A stretch of DNA of 40,681 nt from assembly GCA_017541035.1 (NCBI GenBank), contig JAFXZW010000128.1, forward strand, positions 1 to 40,681, given 5' to 3'. The stretch is from Eubacterium sp. Its GTDB lineage: Bacteria > Bacillota > Clostridia > Lachnospirales > Lachnospiraceae. Each line of letters begins with the position of its first letter. Within the stretch, counting starts at the first letter, position 1. Below, piece by piece: positions 31,576 to 40,605 of this stretch. Under the pieces are notes generated by a model, which made no database searches, was not told the origin of the DNA, and was given only the letters and a program-made list of their open reading frames with translations. Position numbers and translations under genes: made by a program.

Positions 31576-31612
31576 AAAAAACACCATCCCTACCGGGGGA
31601 TGGTGTTTTTTT
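31576..31612. terminator. Bidirectional terminator between convergent genes
   Basis: An A-tract (31576-31580) plus ACACCATCCC (31581-31590) pairs with GGGATGGTG and a T-tract (31597-31612) around a 6-nt loop. Read in either direction the stem is followed by U residues, so it can end both the C39-like gene and the converging VWA lipoprotein gene. Confidence 0.93.
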
Positions 31613-31671
31613 GTGGTAAGGGAATACCCTTGCCTGTACGAATGTTGTTTTCGTTTTTCGGCTTCCTTTGA

Positions 31672-33444
31672 TTATTTGGAAACCTTCTTTACCAGGTACA
31701 CGAACTCTGCCTTGAAATCGTCTTCCATTATCTCAGGAATGGACTTCAGGCGGTCATAAATCTCCTGGTAGCTGGCTGTTCCGCTGTACTCGGATTTCCG
31801 GAGCAGCATTCCGAATTCTGCCACACCTGCTGCGAAGGAGGTGTCATCATCCATCTCTTCCCTCAGCATTTCTTCGGTTACCGGGTAGGTGAGAAGCTTG
31901 CTTTCCGATGCATCCGGCTCCTTGTAGCGAATGTTGACTGCCAGCAGTTCATTGGTAAGAGCGCTTGCCTTTTCGGTATTGTCATTTCCGTAACGGCTCT
32001 CTACCTGCGGGATGGAGAGGGCGGAATCTGTGGGAACGATCTCGTAAAGCACGGTTACTGTCTGGCCGGAACCAACTTCACCGCCATCCTTCTTGTCATT
32101 TGCAAAATCCTCAGCTGCCATTGCCCTGTTCTCATAACCGATCAGACGATATCCCTTTACCTTCTCGGAATTGAATTCTACCTGGAACTTCACATCCTTT
32201 GCTACGGTGTAGAGAGTGGACCACATTTCATCCTTCAGCACGCGTGTTGCTTCTGCGGTGCAGTCGATATAGGAGTAGTTTCCGTTCCCGTGATCCGCAA
32301 GCGCTTCCATCTTATTGTCCTTGTAGTTACCGGTCCCGAAACCGAGGCAGGAGAGGAAAACGCCGGTTTCTCTTTTTTCCTCCACCAGACTGATCAGACC
32401 GGCTTCGGAGGAAACTCCTACATTCAGATCACCATCGGTGGCAAGGATGATGCGGTTGTTTCCGCCTTTGATGAAGTGCTTTTCGGCAATCTCATATGCT
32501 TTTTTGATTCCGCCTTCACCGTTCGTGCTTCCATATGCCTGCAGGGAATTTACGGCCTTTTTGATCTTTTCCGTATCGGATCCCTTTGCTCCTTCGAGAA
32601 CCACTTCTTCACTTCCGGCGTAGGTTACAATGGACACGGTATCCTCGGGCTTCAGGTTATCCGCAAGGATTGAGAAAGCCTTCTGCGCAAGGGGAAGTTT
32701 GTCGTTATCAAACATGGAGCCTGAGGTGTCGATCAGGAAGACAATGTTGGATCCTCCCTTTGGCGTGATCTCTTCTGCTTTGACACCTACGCGGAGGAGA
32801 AGAGTATCCTTGTTCCAAGGGCACTTTGTCAGAACGGTGGTGACGCCGAATTTATTTCCGTCCTCCGGTGCCGCGTAATCATAGTGGAAATAGTTGATCA
32901 TTTCCTCGATCCGGATGGCAGTTTCGTCGATGCCGAATCCGTCATTTTCGAAAATGCTACGCCTCAGGTTGGTATAGGTCGCGGTATCCACATCCGCACC
33001 GAAGGTGGAATAAGGACTGGTGAAGACGGAGAGAAAACCGGATTCTTTGACCGGATTATAATCCTCCGTATTCCAGTCTACAGGTTCGCTCCAGCCGGGA
33101 ACCGGTTCATAGCAGTAACTGTCATCGCAGGATTCCATTGCTGATTCGTACATAACCACCCCATTTGTCGCTCCGCTTTTTGTGTAGGAACGGAAGCCGT
33201 CGCGCATATCGAGCTGCGGGTTGTAAAGGCCGTCATACAGAGCACCGACCTGCTCGATCCTTTTTTCAATCTCGACATCGGTATAGGTATGGGTGTATGC
33301 CAGAATTTTCTCGGTTGCCGTCTGTCCGGTCTGCAGACCGGTTATAGATGCGGGCTGCTCACCGCATCCGGTAAGCAGTATGCAGGAAGTGAGCAAAAGA
33401 GCTGCTCTTTTTTTCAGGGAACGCTGTAATCCTCTCATCTTCAT
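31672..33444 (-). CDS. VWA-domain lipoprotein (YfbK-like)
   Basis: A 590-residue lipoprotein. The N-terminus has a Lys/Arg-rich start, hydrophobic core and lipobox LLTG-Cys, so it should be tethered to the outer face of the membrane. After a ~100-residue linker comes a VWA N-terminal region (YSTFGADVDTATYTNLRRSI), then a von Willebrand A domain with an intact MIDAS, Asp239 in FLIDTSGSM, plus TDGD later, then a C-terminal DUF3520-like region (TYPVTEEMLREEMDDDTSFA). Family members are thought to bind ligands through a metal ion, but no function is established. The start is ATG 33444, since AGGAGG lies 7 nt upstream; an ATG ten codons earlier has no ribosome-binding site. Confidence 0.9.
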   Translation of the reverse strand: MKMRGLQRSLKKRAALLLTSCILLTGCGEQPASITGLQTGQTATEKILAYTHTYTDVEIEKRIEQVGALYDGLYNPQLDMRDGFRSYTKSGATNGVVMYESAMESCDDSYCYEPVPGWSEPVDWNTEDYNPVKESGFLSVFTSPYSTFGADVDTATYTNLRRSIFENDGFGIDETAIRIEEMINYFHYDYAAPEDGNKFGVTTVLTKCPWNKDTLLLRVGVKAEEITPKGGSNIVFLIDTSGSMFDNDKLPLAQKAFSILADNLKPEDTVSIVTYAGSEEVVLEGAKGSDTEKIKKAVNSLQAYGSTNGEGGIKKAYEIAEKHFIKGGNNRIILATDGDLNVGVSSEAGLISLVEEKRETGVFLSCLGFGTGNYKDNKMEALADHGNGNYSYIDCTAEATRVLKDEMWSTLYTVAKDVKFQVEFNSEKVKGYRLIGYENRAMAAEDFANDKKDGGEVGSGQTVTVLYEIVPTDSALSIPQVESRYGNDNTEKASALTNELLAVNIRYKEPDASESKLLTYPVTEEMLREEMDDDTSFAAGVAEFGMLLRKSEYSGTASYQEIYDRLKSIPEIMEDDFKAEFVYLVKKVSK

Positions 33445-33554
33445 AGAAAACCCTCCTAAAGTGTATTTTTCCATCTGTGTTTTTGTGCTGTTGATTAGGG
33501 TACGGACGGGGAAAAAGATTTTATGGAAAAAAATTTATCTTTTTTTTCGACCAC

Positions 33555-33583
33555 TTGAAAAAAGCTTTTTTTCTCAGTACAAT
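33555..33583 (+). promoter_or_regulatory. Sigma-A promoter of the NAD(P)HX repair gene
   Basis: TTGAAA (33555-33560) and TACAAT (33578-33583) are separated by exactly 17 bp, in the divergent gap between the VWA gene and the repair gene, about 65 bp before the start codon. The gap is strongly A/T-rich upstream of it, which may act as an UP-type element. Confidence 0.75.
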
Positions 33584-33647
33584 TCAAAGGACAATCGTTT
33601 TTTGGGAAAGAAGCTCCGGGGGAAACCCGGATGGAAGGGAGCGGAAG

Positions 33648-35288
33648 ATGCGTTATCTTATGACAGGAAAGCAGGCGGCGGAGATTGACCGCTTTACCAT
33701 AGAAGAGATCGGTGTGCCGCAGCTCGTTCTGATGGAACGGGCTTCTCTTGCCGTAGCTGAGGAAGTGACCGCATTGGTTGATGACCGGAAAAAAGATCGT
33801 ATCCTTGTGGTGGCGGAAAGCGGAAATAACGGCGGAGACGGTGTGGCTGCCGCACGGATCCTGCACCAGAGAGGTTATCGTGTGGAAATATGGGCGCTGA
33901 ACGGGATAAACCGAAGGTCGGAGGCATATGAGAAACAGGTGGATCTGGCCGGGAAAGCAGGAGTCCCCTTTGTTACGATCGGAAGCTCACCGGAACAGAC
34001 AGCTGAAAAGGATACCGGAATATCTCCGGAAGATCAACAGAATAATTCCGGATATCGCGTGATTATGGATGCCATCTTTGGCGTCGGACTCACCCGTGAG
34101 GTTAAGGGAGTGCAGCGGGATGCAGTGGAATGGATCAACCGGCAGAGAGAAGAGTATGGGGCGGAAGTACTGGCAGTGGATATCCCCACGGGTATTTCTT
34201 CGGATAACGGAGATGTGCTGGGAACGGCGGTCCATGCAGACCGGACAGTCACCTTCGGTTTCGAAAAGGTAGGAATGCGCTTCGCTAAGGAAAGCTGCGG
34301 AAAGGTATCCGTAAAGGAGATCGGCTTCTTCCTTCCGGCCGGATCGGCCGGTAATGGCAGAGGAATGGAAGAAGCTCCTTCCAAAAAAGAGGATTCGGAG
34401 AGAGCCGGTGGCAGGGAACTGTATTACACCTATGAGAAGGAGGATATACGGACACTCCTTCCCGTACGAAGCATGGATGGAAATAAGGGAAGCTTCGGAC
34501 GTGTGCTGGTGATCGCCGGATCAAAGGACATTTCCGGTGCCGCTTATCTGGTGGCGGAAGCAGCGTATCGTATGGGGTGCGGTCTGGTAAAGGTGGTGAC
34601 CCATGAAAGTAACCGCACAGCGCTTCAGAAGCTGCTTCCGGAGGCGTTGCTGCAATGTTATGATGACACGGAAAAAAATGCAGAGGGGCTGGGAGAGGCA
34701 ATCCTTTGGGCGTCTGCCATCATTATCGGACCGGGAATTGGAAGGACGGAAACGGCACGGAATATGCTGGAAAAGGTGCTCCGGGAAGCAGTCTGTCCTG
34801 TGGTCGCGGATGCGGATGCCGTCAATCTGCTTGCAGAGCATACGGAGCTTCTTACGCCCGGGAAAAGACAGCTGATCCTGACGCCCCATATGCTGGAAAT
34901 GACCCGTCTTACGGAAAAAACGTTTCATCCGGAACGTAATGCATTGGAAAGGCTGAGGAAGGAACGGATCCGCATTGTCAGGGAAACGGCAGAGAGGTAT
35001 CAGGCAACAGTTGTTCTGAAGGACGCGTGTACGGTGGTGGCGGATGCCGGCGCATCCGGGATTTATTTCAATTCCTCTGGGTGTGATGCCATGGCGAAGG
35101 GTGGAAGCGGAGATGTGCTGACCGGTGTGATCGCGGCACTTATTGCACAGGGGATGACAGTGGCCGGGGCGGCACGCCTGGGGGTTTATCTCCACGGCCT
35201 TGCCGGAGAGAAGGCTGCAGAGCTGCTTGGAAGCTACAGTGTCCTGGCAGGTGACCTGATCCGGATGCTGCCCGAGACATTCAGATAG
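33648..35288 (+). CDS. nnr: Bifunctional NAD(P)H-hydrate epimerase and ADP-dependent dehydratase
   Basis: A 546-residue fusion that repairs hydrated nicotinamide cofactors. The N-terminal YjeF_N domain (about 1-225) is the epimerase, with SGNNGGDGVAAARIL near 60, DAIFGVGLTREV and VLAVDIPTGISSDNG. The C-terminal ribokinase-like domain (about 265-546) is the dehydratase that converts S-NAD(P)HX back using ADP or ATP, with GSFGRVLVIAGSKDISGAA, LTPHMLEMTRL and the catalytic-loop MAKGGSGDVLTG near 485. The start is ATG 33648 with AAGGGA 7 nt upstream; the frame is open to 33555 but that segment is the promoter. Both halves keep their motifs. It is flanked by its own promoter and a terminator, so it is monocistronic. 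Confidence 0.95.
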   Translation: MRYLMTGKQAAEIDRFTIEEIGVPQLVLMERASLAVAEEVTALVDDRKKDRILVVAESGNNGGDGVAAARILHQRGYRVEIWALNGINRRSEAYEKQVDLAGKAGVPFVTIGSSPEQTAEKDTGISPEDQQNNSGYRVIMDAIFGVGLTREVKGVQRDAVEWINRQREEYGAEVLAVDIPTGISSDNGDVLGTAVHADRTVTFGFEKVGMRFAKESCGKVSVKEIGFFLPAGSAGNGRGMEEAPSKKEDSERAGGRELYYTYEKEDIRTLLPVRSMDGNKGSFGRVLVIAGSKDISGAAYLVAEAAYRMGCGLVKVVTHESNRTALQKLLPEALLQCYDDTEKNAEGLGEAILWASAIIIGPGIGRTETARNMLEKVLREAVCPVVADADAVNLLAEHTELLTPGKRQLILTPHMLEMTRLTEKTFHPERNALERLRKERIRIVRETAERYQATVVLKDACTVVADAGASGIYFNSSGCDAMAKGGSGDVLTGVIAALIAQGMTVAGAARLGVYLHGLAGEKAAELLGSYSVLAGDLIRMLPETFR

Positions 35289-35320
35289 GGCGGGGCTCTG
35301 ATATCGCAGAGGCTCATTAC

Positions 35321-35355
35321 AAAAAAAGAACTGCCATTGTGACAGTTCTTTTTTT
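35321..35355. terminator. Bidirectional terminator between convergent genes
   Basis: A 13-bp perfect stem, A7-GAACTG (35321-35333) with CAGTTC-T7 (35343-35355), has a 9-nt loop and A- and T-tracts on the two sides. It serves the repair gene on the plus strand and the Thr/Glu-rich gene on the minus strand. Confidence 0.93.
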
Positions 35356-35363
35356 AGCTTACA

Positions 35364-35996
35364 TTATTTCTTGGCACCGCACTTGTTGCAGATCTTTTTG
35401 CCGGTCTTCTTGTAGTGACCTTCCGAGATCACCTTCTCATACCAGTGACCATTCTCATTTCCGTCAGCATCGACCTCATCAACAACCCAGATCCTTTCTT
35501 TTTCTTCCGGAACCCAAACCTTCTCATCTACCCATACATGATCACAGGCAGGTGCTTCCGTTGCTTTCTCGGTGGGCTTTTCGGTCTTCTTCTCGGTAGC
35601 CTTCTCTGTCGTCCTCCGCTGAGTTGCCCTTTCGGTCTTCTTCTCAGTCTTCTTTTCAGTCTTCTTCTCGGTAACCTGCTCGGTTGTCGATTCCGTCTCC
35701 GTTACAGACTCGGTTTCCGTCTCGGTCTGTGTAACGGATTCCGTCTCGGTCGGCGCCTCCGTTTCCGTCGGCTTCTCGGTTTCTTTTTCCGTTGGCTTTT
35801 CCGTTACAGTGGGAGCCTCCGTGGGAGCTTCCGTCGGAGCTACCGTCGGGACCTCGGTCAGAGCTTCGCTGGCAGGGGACTGCGCATCCGACTTGGTCTT
35901 TCTGTTGGTAAAATAATAACTGTAGCCGTATATTTCCAACCCGAATATCACAAGCAATGCTATCGTTGAAATGATGATGATCTTCTTATTCTTCAT
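35364..35996 (-). CDS. Thr/Glu/Pro-rich single-pass membrane protein with C-terminal CxxC tail
   Basis: A 210-residue protein of unknown function. It starts MKNKKIIII and has one transmembrane helix (about 6-28), then ~120 residues of low-complexity Thr, Glu, Pro and Lys (motifs such as TEAPTEAPT and TEKKTEKKTEK), and a C-terminal ~55-residue segment, CDHVWVDEKVW to CNKCGAKK, with aromatic repeats and a Cys pair that could bind zinc. Similar Thr-rich anchored proteins with a short His/Cys-containing end occur in other clostridia. The stalk is probably extracellular. ATG 35996 is chosen because GGAGGAGGG lies 5 nt upstream. A promoter with an extended -10 lies ~130 nt before it. The divergent neighbour is a MATE transporter. 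Confidence 0.75.
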   Translation of the reverse strand: MKNKKIIIISTIALLVIFGLEIYGYSYYFTNRKTKSDAQSPASEALTEVPTVAPTEAPTEAPTVTEKPTEKETEKPTETEAPTETESVTQTETETESVTETESTTEQVTEKKTEKKTEKKTERATQRRTTEKATEKKTEKPTEKATEAPACDHVWVDEKVWVPEEKERIWVVDEVDADGNENGHWYEKVISEGHYKKTGKKICNKCGAKK

Positions 35997-36348
35997 GACA
36001 TCCCTCCTCCGGGTTCTTCCTCGGATCAGATAATGATCCGGGATCCATATTCGACAAAAATGTATATCATTCAAAGACCGAAGCATCTCCTCACTGAGTC
36101 GGGAGATCTTTCGCTTCGCAAGGTATCTCTCGTATTATAGCATATTCCTGACGGTATCACCATTCTTTTTTACGCAAAATATGTTTCCATTTTTTGTGAA
36201 GAAAATGTGAAAATGCTTCATTCCGCATATACCATGTGGTATCATCACTTTTTACATTTTGCAGGTGGATACATTTCGGAGACGGTGTTTTGCTTGGCAA
36301 TGCCAATCATCATTTTCAGGAATTTGAGTATCGCTAAAAAAGGACAGT
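35997..36348. other. 352-bp divergent gap before the MATE gene
   Basis: No gene is supported here. The minus-strand promoter and its ~130-nt leader take up 35997-36162; the leader carries an inverted repeat CGGATCA-GATAA-TGATCCG (36022-36040). On the MATE side, palindromes TACCA-TG-TGGTA (36230-36241) and TTGGCA-A-TGCCAA (36294-36306) could be regulator sites. No convincing -35/-10 pair for the MATE gene was found. The MATE ribosome-binding site is AAAGGA at about 36339-36344. Confidence 0.5.
36134..36162 (-). promoter_or_regulatory. Extended -10 promoter of the Thr/Glu-rich membrane protein gene
   Basis: On the minus strand TGCTATAAT places a perfect TATAAT (36139-36134) behind a TG extended -10. 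A weak -35, TGGTGA (36162-36157), is 17 bp upstream. Predicted transcription starts near 36127, giving a leader of ~130 nt. Confidence 0.65.
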
Positions 36349-37770
36349 ATGAACAGTATGGAATCCGGACAATTGAATAAAAAGCCGTTCCTTCGCCGCT
36401 ATTTTGGAGATAAGGCCTTCTATAAAATGGTTCTCGGTGTTGCCGTTCCGATCATGATTCAGAACGGCATCTCTAATTTTGTGAGCCTCCTGGATAATAT
36501 CATGGTGGGGCAGATCGGAACGGAACAGATGTCAGGTGTAGCCATCGTGAACCAGCTGATCTTCATTTTCTTTCTGTGCATGTTCGGCGGCCTTTCGGGA
36601 GTGGGAATCTTTACGTCCCAGTATTACGGCTTCAAAGACGATGAGGGCATCCGCCATACCTTCCGTTATAAATTCTGGCTGGGACTGATCATCGTCCTTG
36701 TGGCAGGCACCGTTCTTTTCTTCTTCGGTTCGCAGCTCATTTCCCTTTATCTCGAAGGAAATGAAGAGGGGGTAGATCCTGTGGCGGCACTGGGTTACGG
36801 AAAGGATTATCTGATGGTGATCCTGATCTCGCTGCCGGCGATCTTCGTAGGACAGCTGTATTCCAGTACCTTAAGGGAGTGCGGGATGACGCGGATTCCC
36901 ATGCTGGCCGGTGTAAGCGCGGTAGTTGTCAATCTGGCATTAAACTATCTGCTGATCTTCGGTCATTTCGGCTTTCCGAAGCTGGGGGTTGTGGGAGCGG
37001 CCATCGCGACTGTGATCTCCCGTTATGTGGAAATGCTGATCGTGATGATCTGGTGTATTCGGAATAAGACACGATGCCCCTTTTTCCGGGGCATTTTCCG
37101 GACGCTGAAGGTTCCGGGCCATTTGGTGGCCAAGTTCTTTCGGACGGGTATGCCCATCCTGGTCAATGAGGGACTGTGGTCAGTGGGGGTTGCCATGCTG
37201 GCTCAGGCATACAGTATCCGCGGCATGAATGTGGTGGCCGGACAGAACATAGCGTCTACCATTAATAACATTTTTAATGTGGTCTTTATCGCCATGGGTG
37301 ATGCGGTGGCCATCCTGGTAGGACAGGCGCTGGGCGCGGGCGAGCTGGAGAAGGCAAAAGACTGGGCGCGCAAGCTGATCATGGCCGGTATCATCAGCGG
37401 TCTGGTCATGGGATGCGCCATGCTTTTTACGGCAAGCGGATTTCCGAAGCTGTATAATACAAATGAACAGGCCAGGGATATCGCATCCATGTTCATTATC
37501 GTGCAGGCGGTAGCCATGGTGAAGGACGCCTTTTTGCACTGCAGCTATTTCACCCTTCGTTCCGGCGGAAAGACCATCATCACCTTCCTTTTCGACAGTG
37601 TTTTCATGCTGGCGGTTTCCGTGCCGGTGGCGTATCTTCTTACGAATCTGACGGATCTTCCCGTTGTCTGGATCTTTGCTCTGGTACATGCGGCGGATCT
37701 TCTGAAATGCCTCATCGGGTACATCCTGCTACGCAAGGGCGTTTGGGTGAAAAATATCGTTGCGACATAA
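36349..37770 (+). CDS. MATE-family multidrug/Na+ antiporter
   Basis: A 473-residue polytopic membrane protein with about twelve hydrophobic helices in two MatE repeats. The N-terminal repeat starts KMVLGVAVPIMIQNGISNFVSLLDNIMVGQIGTEQMSGV, the usual MATE opening; the second starts near MPILVNEGLWSVG. MATE proteins export cationic drugs or metabolites in exchange for Na+ or H+; the substrate here is unknown. ATG 36349 has AAAGGA only 4 nt away; ATG 36358 would be spaced at 13 nt, so the start is uncertain by three residues. Clade (NorM, DinF or DAMP-like) was not resolved. The gene is followed by alanine racemase after 75 bp without a terminator. Confidence 0.93.
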   Translation: MNSMESGQLNKKPFLRRYFGDKAFYKMVLGVAVPIMIQNGISNFVSLLDNIMVGQIGTEQMSGVAIVNQLIFIFFLCMFGGLSGVGIFTSQYYGFKDDEGIRHTFRYKFWLGLIIVLVAGTVLFFFGSQLISLYLEGNEEGVDPVAALGYGKDYLMVILISLPAIFVGQLYSSTLRECGMTRIPMLAGVSAVVVNLALNYLLIFGHFGFPKLGVVGAAIATVISRYVEMLIVMIWCIRNKTRCPFFRGIFRTLKVPGHLVAKFFRTGMPILVNEGLWSVGVAMLAQAYSIRGMNVVAGQNIASTINNIFNVVFIAMGDAVAILVGQALGAGELEKAKDWARKLIMAGIISGLVMGCAMLFTASGFPKLYNTNEQARDIASMFIIVQAVAMVKDAFLHCSYFTLRSGGKTIITFLFDSVFMLAVSVPVAYLLTNLTDLPVVWIFALVHAADLLKCLIGYILLRKGVWVKNIVAT

Positions 37771-37845
37771 AGGGGATTGAATCGAAAGGGATATCCTGTT
37801 AAAATCGTTCTGATGATTTCATGAAAGAAAAGAGGCAGGAGTACA

Positions 37846-39021
37846 ATGAAACCGGTAAAACCATATCATCGGATAGAAGCAAGGATCGATCTTTCCGCGA
37901 TCCGCAGGAACATCGAAGCGGTACAGGCTCTGAATCCGCCGGAAGAGAAGACGCTGCTGGTGATCAAAGCAGATGCCTACGGACACGGTTCGGTCACCCT
38001 GGCGGAAAAGCTGGCGGATCTGGCAGATTATTTCGGAGTGGCTGAGATCGATGAGGCCGTGGAACTCCGAAAAAGCGGGGTGACAAAACCGATCCTGATC
38101 CTGGGCTATACGGATGAAACGGAATTTGAGGATCTGATCGATTACGATATTACCCAGGCCGTTTTCGATGTGGAGAAATGCAGATCCCTTTCCCTTCTGG
38201 CAGAGAAAAAGGGAAAGAAGGCAAGAGTGCATATCAAGGTTGATTCCGGTATGCACCGGATCGGATTTTCCGCAGATGAGGCAGGGATCGCGCAGGCGGA
38301 ACAGCTGTATTCCATGCCCGGTCTGTCCGTAGAAGGCATCTTTACGCATTTTGCCAGAGCGGATGAAAAGGATAAAAGTGTCGCAATGGAGCAGTATGAG
38401 GCCTTTTCACACTTCGTTCATGCGCTGGAGGAAAAAGGATATCCTACGGGAATCCGCCATATCGACAATAGTGCCGGGGCCATGGAACTGCATTCAAAAG
38501 GGTTTGACATGATGCGCCTTGGTATCGTAATATATGGTCTGTATCCGTCGGAGGAGATGGATAAGGAGGCCGTTCCCATCACACCGGCCATGTCACTGAT
38601 CAGCCATATTACCCATATTAAAACATTACCGGCGGGCTGCGGCATCAGCTACGGACATACCTTCGTGACGGAAAGGGATACCCGTGTAGCCACCGTTTCC
38701 GCAGGTTATGCGGACGGTTATCCCAGGGCACAGTCCGGAAAAGGAAGGGTACTGATCCGGGGGGAATATGCCCCGATCCTGGGAAGAGTGTGCATGGATC
38801 AGTTTATGGTGGATGTGACCCACATTCCCGAGGCGGAGGTGGGAGATGAGGTTACCCTCTTCGGAAAGGACGGAGAGAACCGCATTTCCGTGGAAGAAGT
38901 GGCAGAGCCTGCAGTCAGCTTCAATTATGAACTGGTCTGCAATGTGGCGCGCCGCGTTCCCCGGGTTTATATAGAGGGTGATCTGGAAATCGGCGAAGTG
39001 AACGAACTGAGAGACAAGTAA
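37846..39021 (+). CDS. alr: Alanine racemase
   Basis: A 391-residue PLP enzyme that interconverts L- and D-alanine for peptidoglycan and teichoic acid D-alanylation. The PLP lysine is Lys41 in VIKADAYGHG, and the second catalytic base is Tyr269 in GISYGHTF. Other family blocks are HIKVDSGMHRIGF, IFTHFARADE, DNSAGAMEL and YADGYPRAQSGKG. Length is normal. The ATG follows AGGAG at about 37834-37838. It lies 16 bp before the CBS-domain gene and 75 bp after the MATE gene, so the three may be cotranscribed. Identification is secure; whether this is the cell's only racemase cannot be seen. Confidence 0.96.
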   Translation: MKPVKPYHRIEARIDLSAIRRNIEAVQALNPPEEKTLLVIKADAYGHGSVTLAEKLADLADYFGVAEIDEAVELRKSGVTKPILILGYTDETEFEDLIDYDITQAVFDVEKCRSLSLLAEKKGKKARVHIKVDSGMHRIGFSADEAGIAQAEQLYSMPGLSVEGIFTHFARADEKDKSVAMEQYEAFSHFVHALEEKGYPTGIRHIDNSAGAMELHSKGFDMMRLGIVIYGLYPSEEMDKEAVPITPAMSLISHITHIKTLPAGCGISYGHTFVTERDTRVATVSAGYADGYPRAQSGKGRVLIRGEYAPILGRVCMDQFMVDVTHIPEAEVGDEVTLFGKDGENRISVEEVAEPAVSFNYELVCNVARRVPRVYIEGDLEIGEVNELRDK

Positions 39022-39037
39022 CTTTCAGAGGAGGATT

Positions 39038-39847
39038 ATGTTTAGGAGGAAAGACGAAGCCGAGGTAGAGGAAGAGATACTCTCCATGGTGGAGGAAGGA
39101 CAGGATCAGGGCTTCATCCATGAGGACGAAGCGGAAATGATCTCGAATATCCTGGATTTTGATGACAAGGCTGCTCATGATATCATGACTGCCCGCAACC
39201 GGATGTTTGTTCTGGAAAAGGATATCACCGTGGAACAGGCTCTGCGGCGGGGGCTGGAAAGCAGCTATTCCCGTTATCCCGTGATCGACGGGGAGCTGGA
39301 TAATATCATTGGCGTGCTGCATCTGAAGGACCTTATGGAGGCTTATCTCGACGGAAAGGGAGAGGAAGGCTGTGAAAAGGTTATGGAAGCCCCCATGCTG
39401 ATTCATCCCAACTATGACATTTCCAAGCTTCTGCGACGCATGCAGAAGGAAAAAAACCATATCGCGATTGTTGTGGATGAGTACGGACAGACCGACGGCC
39501 TGGTTACACTGGAGGATATCATAGAGGAGATCGTCGGGAAGATACAGGATGAGCATGATGATGAGGAAGAAGAAGCACACCGCACGGCGGATGAAGGCTA
39601 TGTGGTGGACGGACTCATTTCCCTGGTGGACCTGCAGGATCTTCTTCCGGAGCTTATGCTGCCGGAGGATGTGGAAATAGAAACACTGAACGGTTTTCTG
39701 CTGTATCAGCTGGGACATCTCCCGAAGGAAAGGGAGAAACCACTGATCGATTACGGAGGATATCAGTTCATTCCCCTAAGGATCGAAAACCAGATGATCC
39801 GGTTGGTAAAGATCCTTCCCGTTAAGAAAGAGAAAGAAAAAGATTAA
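39038..39847 (+). CDS. CBS-pair/CorC-domain protein (HlyC/CorC family, soluble form)
   Basis: A 269-residue cytoplasmic protein. After a short acidic start, VMxAR-like DIMTARNRMFVLEKD opens a CBS pair (about 45-170) that includes SRYPVIDG, IGVLHLKDLM and HIAIVVDEYGQTDGLVTLEDIIEEIVG. The last ~80 residues (about 185-265) form the CorC_HlyC transporter-associated domain (VDGLISLVDLQDLL to GYQFIPLRIENQMIRLVKIL). There is no DUF21 membrane domain, so it matches the short CorC-like type, linked in enterobacteria to Mg2+/Co2+ handling; a regulatory, nucleotide-sensing role is inferred. The gene follows alr by 16 bp and has GAGGAGG as its ribosome-binding site. Confidence 0.9.
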   Translation: MFRRKDEAEVEEEILSMVEEGQDQGFIHEDEAEMISNILDFDDKAAHDIMTARNRMFVLEKDITVEQALRRGLESSYSRYPVIDGELDNIIGVLHLKDLMEAYLDGKGEEGCEKVMEAPMLIHPNYDISKLLRRMQKEKNHIAIVVDEYGQTDGLVTLEDIIEEIVGKIQDEHDDEEEEAHRTADEGYVVDGLISLVDLQDLLPELMLPEDVEIETLNGFLLYQLGHLPKEREKPLIDYGGYQFIPLRIENQMIRLVKILPVKKEKEKD

Positions 39848-39859
39848 AGGAGAAAGAAA

Positions 39860-40594
39860 ATGTCAGGACATTCCAAATTCGCAAACATTAAGCATAAGAA
39901 GGAGAAGAACGATGCGGCCAAGGGCAAGATCTTTACCATCATCGGTCGTGAGATCGCCGTTGCCGTAAAGGAAGGCGGCCCCGATCCTGCCAACAATTCC
40001 AAGCTTCGTGATGTCATCGCAAAGGCAAAGGCCAATAACATGCCTAACGATACCATCGACAGAGGCATCAAGAAAGCGGCAGGCGACGCCAACAGCGTCA
40101 ACTACGTAGTTAACACCTATGAAGGCTACGGCCCCTCCGGAACCGCGATCATCGTCAGCTGTCTCACTGACAACAAGAACCGGACAGCATCCAATGTCCG
40201 CAACGCCTTCACAAAGGGCGGCGGAAATGTCGGAACCACCGGCTGCGTATCCTACATGTTCGATGAAAAAGGACAGATCATCATCGCAAAGGAAGACTAT
40301 GAATGTGTCGCTGACGATCTGATGATGATGGCTCTCGAAGCAGGAGCCGAGGACTTCTCAGAGGAAGAAGACAGCTACGAAATCCTTACATCACCCGACG
40401 ACTTCTCCGCAGTCCGTGAAGCACTGGAAAAAGAAGGCGTCCCCATGGTATCCGCAGAAGTAACCATGATCCCCCAGAATTACGTCACCCTTACCAGTGA
40501 TGAAGATAAGAAAAAAATCCAGAAGATCCTCGACCTCCTCGACGAAGACGACGACGTCCAAGCCGTATATCATAACTGGGACGATGAAGAGTAA
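39860..40594 (+). CDS. yebC: YebC/TACO1-family protein
   Basis: A 244-residue protein of the YebC/PmpR/TACO1 family, whose members are described as transcriptional regulators and, more recently, as factors that help translation of difficult proline-rich stretches. The family start [23 protein letters not shown] is intact, followed by [47 protein letters not shown] and the C-terminal [13 protein letters not shown]. Here the start is the canonical ATG with AAAGGAG 7 nt upstream. It is 12 bp after the CBS gene. The 3' half uses noticeably more C-ending codons than the neighbouring genes, which may reflect higher expression. A long hairpin follows the stop. Confidence 0.95.
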   Translation: MSGHSKFANIKHKKEKNDAAKGKIFTIIGREIAVAVKEGGPDPANNSKLRDVIAKAKANNMPNDTIDRGIKKAAGDANSVNYVVNTYEGYGPSGTAIIVSCLTDNKNRTASNVRNAFTKGGGNVGTTGCVSYMFDEKGQIIIAKEDYECVADDLMMMALEAGAEDFSEEEDSYEILTSPDDFSAVREALEKEGVPMVSAEVTMIPQNYVTLTSDEDKKKIQKILDLLDEDDDVQAVYHNWDDEE

Positions 40595-40605
40595 CTATTT
40601 GCAGT

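Noticed and set aside
36022-36040. Known riboswitch in the leader of the Thr/Glu-rich gene
   Set aside because: Only one short inverted repeat is visible; no conserved core of a known riboswitch class was recognised.
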